NCBI GenBank assembly: GCA_027490755.1
Contig: JAIXXL010000003.1
Location: 124,001-188,000, forward strand
Reading direction: 5' to 3'
Source of the DNA: Betaproteobacteria bacterium
Lineage (GTDB): Bacteria; Pseudomonadota; Gammaproteobacteria; Burkholderiales; UBA3065
Length of the DNA stretch: 64,000 bases
Shown: piece after piece, positions 27,736-37,511 of the stretch
Layout: each line of letters begins with the position of its first letter
How positions within the stretch are numbered: the stretch's first letter is position 1
Position numbers and translations under genes: made by a program
Notes under the pieces: generated by a model
The model's database searches: none
What the model saw: only the letters and a program-made list of their open reading frames with translations
What the model was told of the DNA's origin: nothing

Positions 27736-28688
27736 CTCGCGGCGCGCCGGCGGTAACGGTCCATCGGGTCGCGGTTGCCGAACATGGTCGGCAGCACCGC
27801 GTCGAGGCCCTGCGGGCCGGGCGCGAACACTTCCGGCCAGCTGCCGCGGGCGACGTTCGCTACCTGCATCGAGGCGAGGTTGTCGCGCGTCATGATCGGG
27901 CCCGGCAGGTGCTCGAAGACCAGCGCCTGCAGGTAGGCGACGGGCCCGGGCAGGCCGACGATGGCCGGGTCGTGGCCGGCAGCCTGTGCCGACTTGCGCA
28001 CCAGGTCACGCAGGCGGAACACCTGCGGGCCGCCCAGCTCGTAGGTCTGGCCGAAGGTCTCCGCGTTCTCCAGGCTCGCCGCCATGGCGCGCGCCACGTC
28101 CTCGACCCAGACCGGCTGGAATTCGACGTCGGCCCCGGCCAGCGGCACCAGCGGCAGCGCGGCCAGTCCGGCAAAAAGCGTGAGGAAGCTGTCACCGACG
28201 CCGAAGATCACCGAGGGCCGGAACACCGTCATCGCCACCTCGTTGCCGGCCGCCTTGCGCGCCGCCGCTTCGCCCGCCGCACGGCTGCGCAGGTAGCGGC
28301 TGGGCGCGTCGGGGGCGGCGCCGAGTGCGCTCATGTGCAGGTAGCGGTGGATGCCGTTGCGCCGGCATGCCTCGACCACCTTGCCAGGGAATTCGCCGTG
28401 CACGCGGTCGAAGTCACCGCGCCGGCGCTCGTGGAGGATGCCGACCAGGTTGATGACGGCGTCGCAGCCGTGCACCGCTGCGGCCAGTCCCGCCTCGGTC
28501 ATCACGTTGCAGTCGAAGACTTCGGCCGCCGGCAGCTCGAGCAGGCCCTGCTTGACCCGCTCGCGGTGGCGGGTGGGCACCCGCAGGCGGTAGCCGGCTG
28601 CGGCCAGCTGGCTGCACAGGTAGTGGCCAACGAAGCCGCCGCCACCGATCACGCAGACGGTCTGGATGTTTTTCGTGCGGGTCGTCAT
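27732..28688 (-). CDS. NDUFA9-like NAD(P)-binding atypical short-chain dehydrogenase
   Basis: 318 residues. The Rossmann motif [18 protein letters not shown] near 12-29, NLVGIL near 78-83, HMSALGA and the Tyr-poor catalytic region place it with atypical SDRs related to the complex I accessory subunit NDUFA9. These bacterial proteins are thought to bind NADPH and act on a sugar nucleotide or quinone-related substrate, but no activity is established. The genomic order slt - this gene - cca is common in Betaproteobacteria. It overlaps cca by 4 bases and lies 29 bases downstream of slt. Confidence 0.87.
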   Translation of the reverse strand: MTTRTKNIQTVCVIGGGGFVGHYLCSQLAAAGYRLRVPTRHRERVKQGLLELPAAEVFDCNVMTEAGLAAAVHGCDAVINLVGILHERRRGDFDRVHGEFPGKVVEACRRNGIHRYLHMSALGAAPDAPSRYLRSRAAGEAAARKAAGNEVAMTVFRPSVIFGVGDSFLTLFAGLAALPLVPLAGADVEFQPVWVEDVARAMAASLENAETFGQTYELGGPQVFRLRDLVRKSAQAAGHDPAIVGLPGPVAYLQALVFEHLPGPIMTRDNLASMQVANVARGSWPEVFAPGPQGLDAVLPTMFGNRDPMDRYRRRAAR

Positions 28689-28717
28689 CGCGCTGTTTCT
28701 CCGCCGGCGCCGCCGGC

Positions 28718-30673
28718 TCAGGGTTCTCGCAAGTCTTTGTTATCGCTCAGGATAGGCTGCCACTCGGCAGCGCTTGCACGCGCCGGGATGATACCAAGCC
28801 GGTCCCGCAGCGACAACGCGGTGCCGCCCAACTGGCGGCCGTAGACGGTGGCGTTGGCGAGCACCTTCTTGACGTAGTCGCGGGTCTCGCCGATCGGGAT
28901 GGATTCGGCGTAGACCGCGCCCTCCAGCGGCCGCTGGTCGCGCCAGCGTTGTGCGCGACGGGGGCCGGCGTTGTAGCCCGCCGCCACCAGCACCGGGCTC
29001 TGCTCGAGCGTGTCGAGCAGGTGTCGCACATAGGCCGAGCCAAGCTGCACATTGGTCGCCGGATCACCCAGTGCCTTGTCCCCCGGTTTGTTCATGCCGA
29101 GCTTCTTGGCCAGCCAGCTGGCGGTGGCCGGCATCACCTGCATCAGGCCGCGCGCGCCGGCCGGCGAGGTGGCGGACGGGTTGAAGCGGCTCTCCTGGCG
29201 GATCAGCCCGTACAGCAGGGCTGGGTCCACGGTGTGGTGGCTGGCGCGGCCGCGGATCTGCTCGGCGAACGGGGTGGGGTAGCGCAGCGCGTAGTTGTGC
29301 GTGCGCCGGGTGCGCTCGGCGGTCCAGATCGAGCGCTCGAACCAACCCTCGCGGCGCGCCAGCTCCGCACCGGCGATCATCTGCTCGTCGCTCAGTTCGG
29401 CGATGCCCCATGACCACTCGCGCGTGGCCTCGAAGTCGAAGCCGAGACGGTGCAGCGCGAGCCCCCGCGCAAAGCCGGGCCGTTCGGCCATGGCGCGCAT
29501 GTCCGCCGCGGTCGGCGTGTGGTCGCGCTGCGGCTCGCTCATCGATGGCCCCAGCGCCTCGCTGGCGAGCAAGCCGTAGAAGCTCGGCTCGCCCGAAAGG
29601 CCGATCAGCACTGGCGTGGCCTCGCCCTCGCGGGCACTGGCCTGCAGCGCCCGCGCGCGCCAGAAGCGCCAGGCCGGTTCGTTCTGCGCGTCGCGGCTCA
29701 TCCGCTCGATGTGCTGGAGCACCGCTGGCCAGTCGCCGCGCCGCAGTGCGAGGCGGGTCTGCCAGGCCCAGTCCTCGTCGGCCAACAGCGCGGGGTCGGC
29801 CTGCGCGAACCAGGCCGCCGACTGCGGCAGGTGCTGGCGTGCCGCGTAGAACGCCAGCCTTCCGGTGAGCCAGCGCTGGTCGCCGGTGCTCAGGTGGCCG
29901 CGCACCGCCTGCAGCGCATCCCAGGCCGGCAGAGGCTCCAGGCGCGCCTTGCGCAGGATCGCCACCAGCACCGCGGCGTCGGGTTTGGCGCCCGGGCGCA
30001 GACCGTCCAGCAGCCCGTCCGGCTTTTCGTTGGCGCGATGGATGCGGCCGGCGTCCACCACCCAGTCGTCGCCGCCCAGGCGCGACAGCAGGCGCGCGTC
30101 GCCGCTGTCCAGTGCCAGCAGGCGCCGGCGGTGCAGCGCGCCGGCATCCACCAGTCCGCGCTCGCGCAGCTGGTCGAACAGCGCCTCACAGGCATCGTTC
30201 AGGGTGCTGCCGGATGACCACAGCGTTCGCGTGTCACCCAGGCCGGCGAGGTCACCCAGCGCCAGCTGGGCCTGCGCCACCAGGCAGGGCACGTCGGGGT
30301 CAGGCTGGCGGATGGCGCGCGCCGCGCCGATCACGCCCGGCCAGTCGCTGCGCTTGGCCAGCAGACGCGTCCAGTCGTGGCGCATGCGGTCGCCCAGATA
30401 CTGGCCGTCCATCCGGCGCACGAAGGCATCCAATGCAGCGGGCTCGACGTTCTCGATGCGCATGCGCAGTCGCCAGTAGTCGGCGTAGGGCTCCAGAGGG
30501 TGCCCCGACAGCCTGGTGGCGTGTTTGTCCAGCAGATCGGCGCGACCCTGCCTGAACGCCTCACGTGCGGACGTGAAGGCGTTGTCGGCGGCGCGATCGG
30601 CCAGCACATCGCCGGCACCGAGTGCGGCGAGCAGTGGTAGTGCGCGGAGGGCTGCTAGAGTGAATCTCACCAT
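28718..30673 (-). CDS. slt: Soluble lytic murein transglycosylase
   Basis: 651 residues from the chosen ATG, which begins a signal peptide (MVRFTLAALRALPLLAALGAG). A long alpha-helical superhelix (about 25-470) is followed by a lysozyme-like catalytic domain: ALLYGLIRQESRFNPSA with the catalytic Glu, then GARGLMQVMPATA and VAAGYNAGP. It cleaves peptidoglycan glycan strands in the periplasm to 1,6-anhydro products. The divergent aldehyde dehydrogenase starts only 15 bases away, so the promoters of both genes must lie inside each other's coding sequence or overlap tightly. Confidence 0.95.
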   Translation of the reverse strand: MVRFTLAALRALPLLAALGAGDVLADRAADNAFTSAREAFRQGRADLLDKHATRLSGHPLEPYADYWRLRMRIENVEPAALDAFVRRMDGQYLGDRMRHDWTRLLAKRSDWPGVIGAARAIRQPDPDVPCLVAQAQLALGDLAGLGDTRTLWSSGSTLNDACEALFDQLRERGLVDAGALHRRRLLALDSGDARLLSRLGGDDWVVDAGRIHRANEKPDGLLDGLRPGAKPDAAVLVAILRKARLEPLPAWDALQAVRGHLSTGDQRWLTGRLAFYAARQHLPQSAAWFAQADPALLADEDWAWQTRLALRRGDWPAVLQHIERMSRDAQNEPAWRFWRARALQASAREGEATPVLIGLSGEPSFYGLLASEALGPSMSEPQRDHTPTAADMRAMAERPGFARGLALHRLGFDFEATREWSWGIAELSDEQMIAGAELARREGWFERSIWTAERTRRTHNYALRYPTPFAEQIRGRASHHTVDPALLYGLIRQESRFNPSATSPAGARGLMQVMPATASWLAKKLGMNKPGDKALGDPATNVQLGSAYVRHLLDTLEQSPVLVAAGYNAGPRRAQRWRDQRPLEGAVYAESIPIGETRDYVKKVLANATVYGRQLGGTALSLRDRLGIIPARASAAEWQPILSDNKDLREP

Positions 30674-30688
30674 TGTCGGTTCGCAAGC

Positions 30689-32050
30689 ATGTTCACCAGC
30701 CGGGATCCCAGCAGCGGGGCGATCATACAGTCGTTTCGCAGCCATACATCGACCCGCATCAACCGCATCGTAGACCGTGTGTCTGCGGCGCAGGTGCGCT
30801 GGGCCGCGACCGCGCCGTCGGAACGTTCCGCTTGCCTGATGCGGCTGGCGGCCCTGCTGCGCGAGCAGCGTCAGGTGCTGGCCTCGACCATGACCGACGA
30901 GATGGGCAAACGCACCATCGAGGCCCTCGGCGAGGTCGAGAAGTGCGCGCTGGTCTGCGACTTCTACGCGGTCCACGGCCAGGCCTTTCTCGAGCCGGAG
31001 CGCTTCATCACCGAAGCTGGCGAGAGCTACGTCGAGTACCCGCCGGCGGGCGTGGTGCTGGCGGTGATGCCGTGGAACTTCCCGCTGTGGCAGATCCTGC
31101 GCTGCGCGGTGCCAGCACTGGTGGCTGGCAACGGTGTACTGGTCAAGCCGGCGCCGTCGACGCCGGCGACTGCACTGATGCTGGAGTCGCTGGTCGCCGA
31201 TGCTGGCTTCACCCCGGACCTGCTGCGGGTGATCCTGGCCGAGGTGCGCAACCTCGAGCCGGTCATCGCGCATCCGGCGGTTGCGGTGGTCTCGCTGACC
31301 GGCTCCGAGCGGGCCGGCCGCGCCGTGGCAGAGCTGGCCGGCAAGCACCTCAAGCGCTCGGTGCTCGAGCTCGGCGGCTCAAACCCGCTGGTGGTGTTTG
31401 CCGACGCCGATGTCGAGGCCGCCGTGGCAGCGGCCACCAGTGCCCGGTTCCTCAACTGCGGACAGTCCTGCATCGCGCCCAAGCGCCTGATCGTGGTGCC
31501 CGAGGTGGCGGATGCCTTTGCCGCCGGCATGGCGAAGGCGGTCGCCGCCCTGCGCACCGGCGACCCTCGTGCTGTAGACGCCACGCTGGGGCCGATGGCC
31601 AACCGCGAGGCACGCGCTCTCCTGCACGGTCAGGTTCGTGCCTCTTTGGCGGCCGGCGCCATCTGCCTCGCCGGTGGCGAGCCCCTGCCCGGCGCTGGCG
31701 CCTTTTACGCGCCGACTCTGCTCGACCATGTGCTTCCGGGCATGCCCGCCTTCGACGACGAGTTGTTCGGCCCGGTCGCCTGTCTGGTGCGTGCGGTGAG
31801 CGAGTCGCACGCGCTGGAGCTGGCGGCCAACAGTCGCTTTGGGCTGGGCGCCAGCCTTTGGACTGCCGATGTCGAGCGCGCCTCCCGGCTGGCGCGCTTC
31901 ATGCCGGTGGGCATGGTGGCCATCAACGCCACCGAGCGTTCGGACCCGCGGCTGCCGTTCGGCGGTGTCAAGGCGTCTGGCTATGGCCGCGAGCTGTCCT
32001 ACCACGGGCTGCGGGAGTTCACGTCGCCCCGGAGCGTCTGGATCCGCTGA
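30689..32050 (+). CDS. NAD(P)-dependent succinate-semialdehyde-type aldehyde dehydrogenase
   Basis: 453 residues. The ALDH landmarks are VMPWNFPLWQ near 127-136, KPAPSTPATAL, SLTGSERAGR (cofactor loop), ELGGSNPLVV with the catalytic Glu, and the nucleophile in NCGQSCIAPKR. The length and the sequence around PFGGVKASGYGREL fit the short succinate-semialdehyde dehydrogenase group (Sad/GabD-like); other aldehydes are possible, and in a methylotroph a C1 aldehyde cannot be excluded by reading alone. The end overlaps the convergent xseA by 32 bases. Confidence 0.9.
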   Translation: MFTSRDPSSGAIIQSFRSHTSTRINRIVDRVSAAQVRWAATAPSERSACLMRLAALLREQRQVLASTMTDEMGKRTIEALGEVEKCALVCDFYAVHGQAFLEPERFITEAGESYVEYPPAGVVLAVMPWNFPLWQILRCAVPALVAGNGVLVKPAPSTPATALMLESLVADAGFTPDLLRVILAEVRNLEPVIAHPAVAVVSLTGSERAGRAVAELAGKHLKRSVLELGGSNPLVVFADADVEAAVAAATSARFLNCGQSCIAPKRLIVVPEVADAFAAGMAKAVAALRTGDPRAVDATLGPMANREARALLHGQVRASLAAGAICLAGGEPLPGAGAFYAPTLLDHVLPGMPAFDDELFGPVACLVRAVSESHALELAANSRFGLGASLWTADVERASRLARFMPVGMVAINATERSDPRLPFGGVKASGYGRELSYHGLREFTSPRSVWIR

Positions 32051-33251
32051 CCTGTACCGGCAGGGTGCCGTCGGCGAAGTGCAGGTCGACCGCGTCGCCT
32101 GTTGCCAGGTCGCCGGCCCGACGCACCAGCTGGCCGCCGGCATCGCTCACCCAGACGTAGCCGCGCTCCAACACGCGCTCGGGCGAGAGCATGGTCAGAG
32201 CGGCCCCCGCCCGTTCCATCCGGGCTGCAGCGTCGTCGAGCCAGCGTCGGCCAAGTCGCGATCGCAGGTGCGCCAGCCGCTGCAGCTGCAGCTCGATGCG
32301 CTGCGCCGGCGAAAGCAGCCGCGCGGCGAGGTTGTCGAGGCCCTGGGTCAGGGTCTCGTCGCGCCGGTTCATCTCGCGTTGCAGCCTGCGCCACATCTGT
32401 TCCAGCCGGGCGATCGACTGCCGGCGGTCGGGGCAGACCAGCGCCGCGGCGGCGGTGGGGGTGGGCGCGCGCAGGTCGGCCACCAGGTCGGAGAGCAGGG
32501 TGTCGGTCTCGTGGCCGACCGCGCTCACCACCGGCATGCCGCTCGCGAGGATGGCGCGCGCCACGCGTTCGGTGTTGAAGGCCCACAGGTCCTCGATGCT
32601 GCCACCACCGCGCCCGACGATGAGCACATCGACCTCGTCGCGCCGACTGGCCGTGGCTATCGCCTGCGCGATCGACTCGGGTGCCGCTTCGCCCTGCACC
32701 AGCGCCGGGTAGAGGATCACCCGCAGCCCCGGCATGCGCTCGCCGAGGATGCGCAGCAGGTCGCGGATGGCGGCGCCGGAGGGCGAGGTGACGATGCCGA
32801 CCGCGCGCGGCATGGTCGGCAGCGGTCGCTTGCGCTCGCTGTCCAGTGCGCCCTCGGCCAGAAGCTGGCGGCGCAGCGCCTCGAGCGCAGCAAAACGGGC
32901 GCCGAGTCCGGCCAGGCGCACGCTGTCCACCTGCAGCTGGAACTCCCCGCGCGGCTCATACAGCGTTGCGCTGGCGCGCACGTCCACCTGCTGGCCGTTC
33001 GCCAGCGCCACCTCACTGCCGCCGGCGCGACCGCGGAACAGTACGCAGCGCACCGCACTCTGGGCGTCCTTCAGCGAGAAATACTGGTGGCCTGACGCAG
33101 CGCGGACGAGGTTGCTGACCTCGCCGGTGACCCACAGCAGCGGAATGGTCGCCTCCAGGCGGCCGCGCGCCAGCCGGTTCAGGGCGCTCACACTCAGCGG
33201 TAAACCGGTGTCCGGCAGTCCGGCCGGATGCGCCTCCTCCACATCTGTCAT
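32019..33251 (-). CDS. xseA: Exodeoxyribonuclease VII large subunit
   Basis: 410 residues, slightly short for the family. An N-terminal OB-fold (about 15-110: LSVSALNRLARGRLE, LWVTGEVSNL, GHQYFSLKD) precedes the catalytic domain with VGIVTSPSGAAIRDLLRIL, YPALVQGEAA, VDVLIVGRGGGSIEDLWAFN and SAVGHETDTLLSDLVADLRAPTPTAAA (cited in part). The C-terminal coiled coil is Arg/Leu rich. With XseB it degrades single-stranded DNA to oligonucleotides. The small subunit is not beside it. Its ATG is preceded by the AT-rich 33.25-33.67 kb intergenic region. Confidence 0.95.
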   Translation of the reverse strand: MTDVEEAHPAGLPDTGLPLSVSALNRLARGRLEATIPLLWVTGEVSNLVRAASGHQYFSLKDAQSAVRCVLFRGRAGGSEVALANGQQVDVRASATLYEPRGEFQLQVDSVRLAGLGARFAALEALRRQLLAEGALDSERKRPLPTMPRAVGIVTSPSGAAIRDLLRILGERMPGLRVILYPALVQGEAAPESIAQAIATASRRDEVDVLIVGRGGGSIEDLWAFNTERVARAILASGMPVVSAVGHETDTLLSDLVADLRAPTPTAAAALVCPDRRQSIARLEQMWRRLQREMNRRDETLTQGLDNLAARLLSPAQRIELQLQRLAHLRSRLGRRWLDDAAARMERAGAALTMLSPERVLERGYVWVSDAGGQLVRRAGDLATGDAVDLHFADGTLPVQVSGSRRSGAT

Positions 33252-33401
33252 ATGTTTGTCAACGACCCCGGTGAATTTTTTTATGTAAAGCCGCTTGACC
33301 AGATAAGGCCATGATAAGTAAGCATTAAATTTCAGGCGCGAATCGGGTGCAGTCCAGCTTTTAGCACGAGTTTACGCGGCCTCCAGGGCTCCGAAAGGAG
33401 G

Positions 33402-33434
33402 TCTGTGCACAGAGTTATCCACAGAATCTGTGGA
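33402..33434. promoter_or_regulatory. DnaA-box cluster
   Basis: Within 33 bases stand the palindrome TCTGTGCACAGA (33402-33413), a perfect DnaA box TTATCCACA (33415-33423), and an inverted repeat TCCACAG-AAT-CTGTGGA (33418-33434) whose right arm is a half-match to a reverse DnaA box. On the plus strand TTTTT follows a few bases later, so it could alternatively act as a terminator, though no gene precedes it on that strand. Confidence 0.5.
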
Positions 33435-33607
33435 GCGTTTTTAAATCCCCTGTGCGAGTGGGTCATTGCCTCAGATAGCTGCGCCATTCATCAGGTAAAT
33501 GGGCTAAGTCATTCAGTCGATGGCCGAATCGCAGACTTATGCCGTGCCCCACGTGAGCGCCCCCTCGCTTTTCTCTGCTCGGCACTGTGCTCGGCGCTCG
33601 TGCCGGC

Positions 33608-33637
33608 TTGCCGCTGCCGCGCCCGGCAGGCTAAAGT
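33608..33637 (+). promoter_or_regulatory. Probable promoter of the exbB-exbD-lpxK series
   Basis: TTGCCG and TAAAGT hexamers with an 18-base spacer end 31 bases before the exbB GTG start. It is a moderate sigma-70 match in the right place for the whole downstream series. Confidence 0.45.
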
Positions 33638-33668
33638 CGCGACCTGACGCAATTGGGGAGGTGACTCC

Positions 33669-34259
33669 GTGCTTGATATGGTGACGGCCGCTGGTTGGCC
33701 GATCTGGCCGATGATCGTGGCATCCGTGATTGCGCTGGCGATCATCCTGGAGCGGCTGTTCTCGCTGCGTGCCAACGTGGTGGCGCCCGCAGGTGTGCTG
33801 GAGCAGGCGATCGCCTGCGGACGCGCTGGAGAGGGCCTTGACGCGCTCGAGGGCTCGCCGCTTGGCCGCGTGCTCGGCGCCGGCATCCGCAACCGCAACG
33901 GCTCGCCCGAGGACATGAAGCAGGCGGTCGAAGAGACCGGCCGCGCCGTGGCGCACGATCTTTCCCGCTACCTCACCACGCTCGGGTCGATCGCCTCGAT
34001 GTCGCCCTATCTGGGCCTGTTCGGCACGGTGGTCGGCATGATCGAGATCTTCGCCGCGCAGTCGCCCACCAGCGGCGCCGACCCGGCGCTGCTGGCGCAC
34101 GGCATCTCGGTGGCGCTGTACAACACGGCCTTCGGTCTGATCGTCGCCATCCCCAGCATGGTCTTCTACCGGCACTTCCGGGCGCAGATCGATGCCTATC
34201 TGGTGGACATGGAGCAGCAGGCCATCCATCTGGTCGACGCCATCAACAAGGGCCGCTGA
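33669..34259 (+). CDS. exbB: MotA/TolQ/ExbB proton channel family protein
   Basis: 196 residues with three membrane helices (about 10-28, 110-130, 150-172). LTTLGSIASMSPYLGLFGTVVGMI (cited in part: PYLGLFGTVVGMI) and NTAFGLIVAIPSMVFYRHF are the signature of the proton-conducting pair. With ExbD it converts proton motive force to energise a TonB- or Tol-like outer membrane process. Start is GTG behind a GGGAGGTG ribosome-binding site. exbD follows after three bases. The fixed location upstream of lpxK suggests the type sometimes linked to envelope assembly rather than siderophore uptake. Confidence 0.94.
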   Translation: MLDMVTAAGWPIWPMIVASVIALAIILERLFSLRANVVAPAGVLEQAIACGRAGEGLDALEGSPLGRVLGAGIRNRNGSPEDMKQAVEETGRAVAHDLSRYLTTLGSIASMSPYLGLFGTVVGMIEIFAAQSPTSGADPALLAHGISVALYNTAFGLIVAIPSMVFYRHFRAQIDAYLVDMEQQAIHLVDAINKGR

Positions 34260-34262
34260 CGC

Positions 34263-34679
34263 ATGGACTTCCACCGCGGGCTGCGCAACGAGGAGCCGGA
34301 GATCAACCTGATCCCGCTCATCGACGTGCTGCTGGTCATCGTCATCTTCCTGGCGGTCAGTACCACCTACAGCAAGTTCGCCGAGCTGAAGATCACCCTG
34401 CCCAAGGCGAGTGCCGAGGCGGTCCAGCAGAAGCCCGTCGAGCTCGACCTCGCCGTCAATGAACGCGGCGACTACTTCCTCAACCGGCAACCGATCGACG
34501 CTCACGACGCCGAGGCCTTGGCGAAGGCCATGCGCGCGGCCGCCGGCGCCGACAAGGACCCGGTGATCGTCATCCGTGCCGACGCCAAGGCTACCCACCA
34601 GAGCGTGATCAACATCATGGAAGCCGCGCGTCAGGCGGGTTTCGTGCGCATCACCTTCGCCACGCAGGCGCGCGGCTAG
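34263..34679 (+). CDS. exbD: ExbD/TolR family biopolymer transport protein
   Basis: 138 residues: a short cytosolic start, one transmembrane helix with the key proton-binding Asp in INLIPLIDVLLVIVIFLAV (about 18-36), and a periplasmic domain ending AARQAGFVRITFATQ. It partners the upstream ExbB. The full length and intact Asp indicate function. It lies 3 bases behind exbB and 4 bases ahead of lpxK. Confidence 0.95.
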   Translation: MDFHRGLRNEEPEINLIPLIDVLLVIVIFLAVSTTYSKFAELKITLPKASAEAVQQKPVELDLAVNERGDYFLNRQPIDAHDAEALAKAMRAAAGADKDPVIVIRADAKATHQSVINIMEAARQAGFVRITFATQARG

Positions 34680-34683
34680 GCCG

Positions 34684-35757
34684 GTGGCCGGCTGGCGCTC
34701 CAGGCTCGAGACCTCTCTCCTCCGCGAATGGGCTGGCGGCGGCGCTGCGCAGTGGCTGCTGCGTCCGCTGTCGTGGCTCTACGCCGGCATCCTCTGGCTG
34801 CGCCGGATGGCCAACGGCAGCGTCCGTCCCCTCTCTACATCGGCAGCCAGCCTGCGCGCGCCGCTGGTGGTGGTCGGCAATCTCACTGCCGGCGGCAGCG
34901 GCAAGACCCCATGCGTCATCGCGCTGGCACAGGCGCTGGCCGCGCGTGGCTGGCACCCCGGCATCGTCAGCCGCGGCTACGGCGGGCGCGGCCGCATCAC
35001 GCCCGTCACCGCCTCCAGCGCGCCGGCAGAGGTCGGTGACGAACCAGTCCTGATCGCCCGCCGCACCGGCATGCCGGTGTGGGTCGGTCGTGACCGCCTG
35101 GCCGCTGCGCGCGATCTGCTCGGCGCCTGTCCGCAGGTGGACGTGCTGATCAGCGACGACGGCTTGCAGCACGCCAGCCTGCCGCGCGACGTCGAGATCG
35201 TGGTGGTCGACGCCCGTCGCGGCTTCGGCAACCGCCGCCTGCTGCCGGCCGGGCCACTGCGCGAGCCGCTTTTGCGCCTGTCGCGGGTCGACCAGCTGTG
35301 GGTCTGCGGCGAGGGTGAGGTGCCCGCTTGTCCGCCCGCCGCCGCCGCGGTGCCGGTGCGCGTCGGTCTGGCGCTCTCGGGCACCGCGTGTTCGCTGGCG
35401 CGCCCCGGCGAGACGCGTCCGCTGGCAGGTTTCGCCGGGCAGGATACGGTTGCGGTGGCCGGCATCGCGGCACCCGAACGCTTCTTCGGCATGCTTGGCG
35501 CGGCCGGCATCCGCGCCACCCCGGCAGCGTGGCCGGACCACCATGCCTTCCGCGCCGAGGACCTTCAGCACCTGCGCGATCGCTGCGTGCTGATGACGCA
35601 GAAGGATGCGGTAAAGTGCGAAGCGTTCGCCGCAGCGGACTGGTGGATGGTGCCGCTCGATGCGGTGATCCCTGCCAGCGCCGTGGATGCGGTCGAGCGC
35701 GGCTTGCGCCACAGCCCCCGTGGCGCATCGTCCGATACCTCACCGAGACGCTCATGA
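34684..35757 (+). CDS. lpxK: Tetraacyldisaccharide 4'-kinase
   Basis: 357 residues. LpxK phosphorylates the 4' position of the lipid A precursor at the inner membrane. An N-terminal membrane-associated helix [17 protein letters not shown] precedes the P-loop [15 protein letters not shown] (about 60-75), then [31 protein letters not shown] and MTQKDAVKC. The GTG start has family-like sequence right after it. The stop overlaps the ATG of the Trm112-like gene. Confidence 0.96.
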   Translation: MAGWRSRLETSLLREWAGGGAAQWLLRPLSWLYAGILWLRRMANGSVRPLSTSAASLRAPLVVVGNLTAGGSGKTPCVIALAQALAARGWHPGIVSRGYGGRGRITPVTASSAPAEVGDEPVLIARRTGMPVWVGRDRLAAARDLLGACPQVDVLISDDGLQHASLPRDVEIVVVDARRGFGNRRLLPAGPLREPLLRLSRVDQLWVCGEGEVPACPPAAAAVPVRVGLALSGTACSLARPGETRPLAGFAGQDTVAVAGIAAPERFFGMLGAAGIRATPAAWPDHHAFRAEDLQHLRDRCVLMTQKDAVKCEAFAAADWWMVPLDAVIPASAVDAVERGLRHSPRGASSDTSPRRS

Positions 35758-35927
35758 GTACGCCCCTCGTCGACATCCTCGTCTGTCCCGCCTGCAAGAG
35801 CGGACTCCGCCTGGACCGGCAGCGTCGGGAATACGTCTGCCCGGCCTGTCGTCTGGCCTACCCGGTGCGCGACGGCATCCCGGTGATGCTCGAGTCCGAG
35901 GCGCGGCCGCTCGAGGCCGACGAGTAG
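35754..35927 (+). CDS. Trm112/YcaR-like zinc-ribbon protein
   Basis: 57 residues, the usual YcaR length. Four Cys (C11, C14, C29, C32) build a zinc ribbon: [12 protein letters not shown] and [20 protein letters not shown]. In eukaryotes and archaea Trm112 activates methyltransferases; the bacterial role is not firmly known. The placement between lpxK and kdsB is highly conserved, and the start overlaps lpxK by 4 bases. Too short for many gene finders but clearly real. Confidence 0.93.
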   Translation: MSTPLVDILVCPACKSGLRLDRQRREYVCPACRLAYPVRDGIPVMLESEARPLEADE

Positions 35928-35935
35928 GGCGAACG

Positions 35936-36715
35936 ATGCCGGCCGCGACGGCGTTCAAGGCCGTCATCCCCGCCCGCTACGCCTCCAGCCGCTTGCCCGG
36001 CAAGCCGCTGGCCGACATCGGTGGACTGCCCATGGTGGTGCACGTCGCGCGGCGTGCGTTGGAGAGCGGCGCCGCAGAGGTGGTGGTGGCCACCGACGAC
36101 ACGCGCATCCAGCAGGCGGTCGCGGCGCACGGCATCGCCGTCGAGATGACCGACCCCGAACACCCCAGCGGCACCGACCGCATCGCGCAGGTTGCGTTGC
36201 GACGTGCCTGGCCGGACGACACCGTGGTGGTCAACGTGCAGGGCGACGAGCCGCTCATCGACCCCGCTCTGATCGCAGCGGTAGCCGCCCGCTTGGACGC
36301 GGGCGAAGCCGACATCGCTACCGCCGCGCACCCACTGCACGAGGTCGCGCAGTTCATGGACCCCAACGTGGTCAAGGTGGTGTGCGACGAGCGTGGCCAC
36401 GCGCTGGCCTTCTCGCGGGCGCCGATCCCCTGGCCGCGCGACGACTTTGCGCGCGACCGCAGCCGCCTGCCCGAGGGCCTGCCGGCCCTGCGGCACATCG
36501 GCATCTATGCCTACACCGTTCGCTACCTGCGCCAGCACGGCGGGCTGGCCATGACCGCGCTGGAGCGTTTCGAGTGCCTTGAGCAATTGCGGGCCCTCGG
36601 ATGGGGTTTTAGAATCTCGGTCCATGTAGTCGGTCAGGCGCCGGTGGCCGGTGTCGACACCGAGACCGACCTGGCGCGGGTCCGCGCCCTGCTTGCCAGA
36701 TCCAATTCCACTTAG
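35936..36715 (+). CDS. kdsB: 3-deoxy-manno-octulosonate cytidylyltransferase
   Basis: 259 residues. It activates KDO with CTP for LPS inner core synthesis. [19 protein letters not shown] near the N-terminus binds the nucleotide; [35 protein letters not shown] and [12 protein letters not shown] complete the active site. It begins 8 bases after the Trm112-like gene, and together with lpxK forms an LPS cluster. Confidence 0.96.
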   Translation: MPAATAFKAVIPARYASSRLPGKPLADIGGLPMVVHVARRALESGAAEVVVATDDTRIQQAVAAHGIAVEMTDPEHPSGTDRIAQVALRRAWPDDTVVVNVQGDEPLIDPALIAAVAARLDAGEADIATAAHPLHEVAQFMDPNVVKVVCDERGHALAFSRAPIPWPRDDFARDRSRLPEGLPALRHIGIYAYTVRYLRQHGGLAMTALERFECLEQLRALGWGFRISVHVVGQAPVAGVDTETDLARVRALLARSNST

Positions 36716-37423
<708 letters not shown>

Positions 37424-37511
37424 AAGCTTTCACGGCTGCTTGCCGATAACGCTTTTTGCTGCAGTGCAGTAAACTCCGGTCTCCTCCGACCGAGTCACCC
37501 AGGGAGTCACC

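Larger units (their letters stand above)
33252..33668. other. 417-base intergenic region between xseA and exbB
   Basis: The largest gene-free stretch in the window and distinctly AT-richer than its surroundings on the left side. It holds a direct repeat GATAAG (33302-33307 and 33313-33318, 11 bases apart), a palindrome TCTGTGCACAGA, a perfect DnaA box, an adjacent inverted repeat, and a promoter-like element before exbB. An 80-codon open frame from GTG 33405 crosses these sites but has no family resemblance and poor composition, so it is not called a gene. Confidence 0.7.

Noticed and set aside
33402-33434. Chromosomal replication origin
   Set aside because: Only one perfect DnaA box, no long AT-rich unwinding element, and none of dnaA, dnaN, gidA or parAB nearby.
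33405-33647. 80-codon plus-strand open frame between xseA and exbB
   Set aside because: Starts inside a palindrome and DnaA box, no family similarity, ends close to the exbB promoter.
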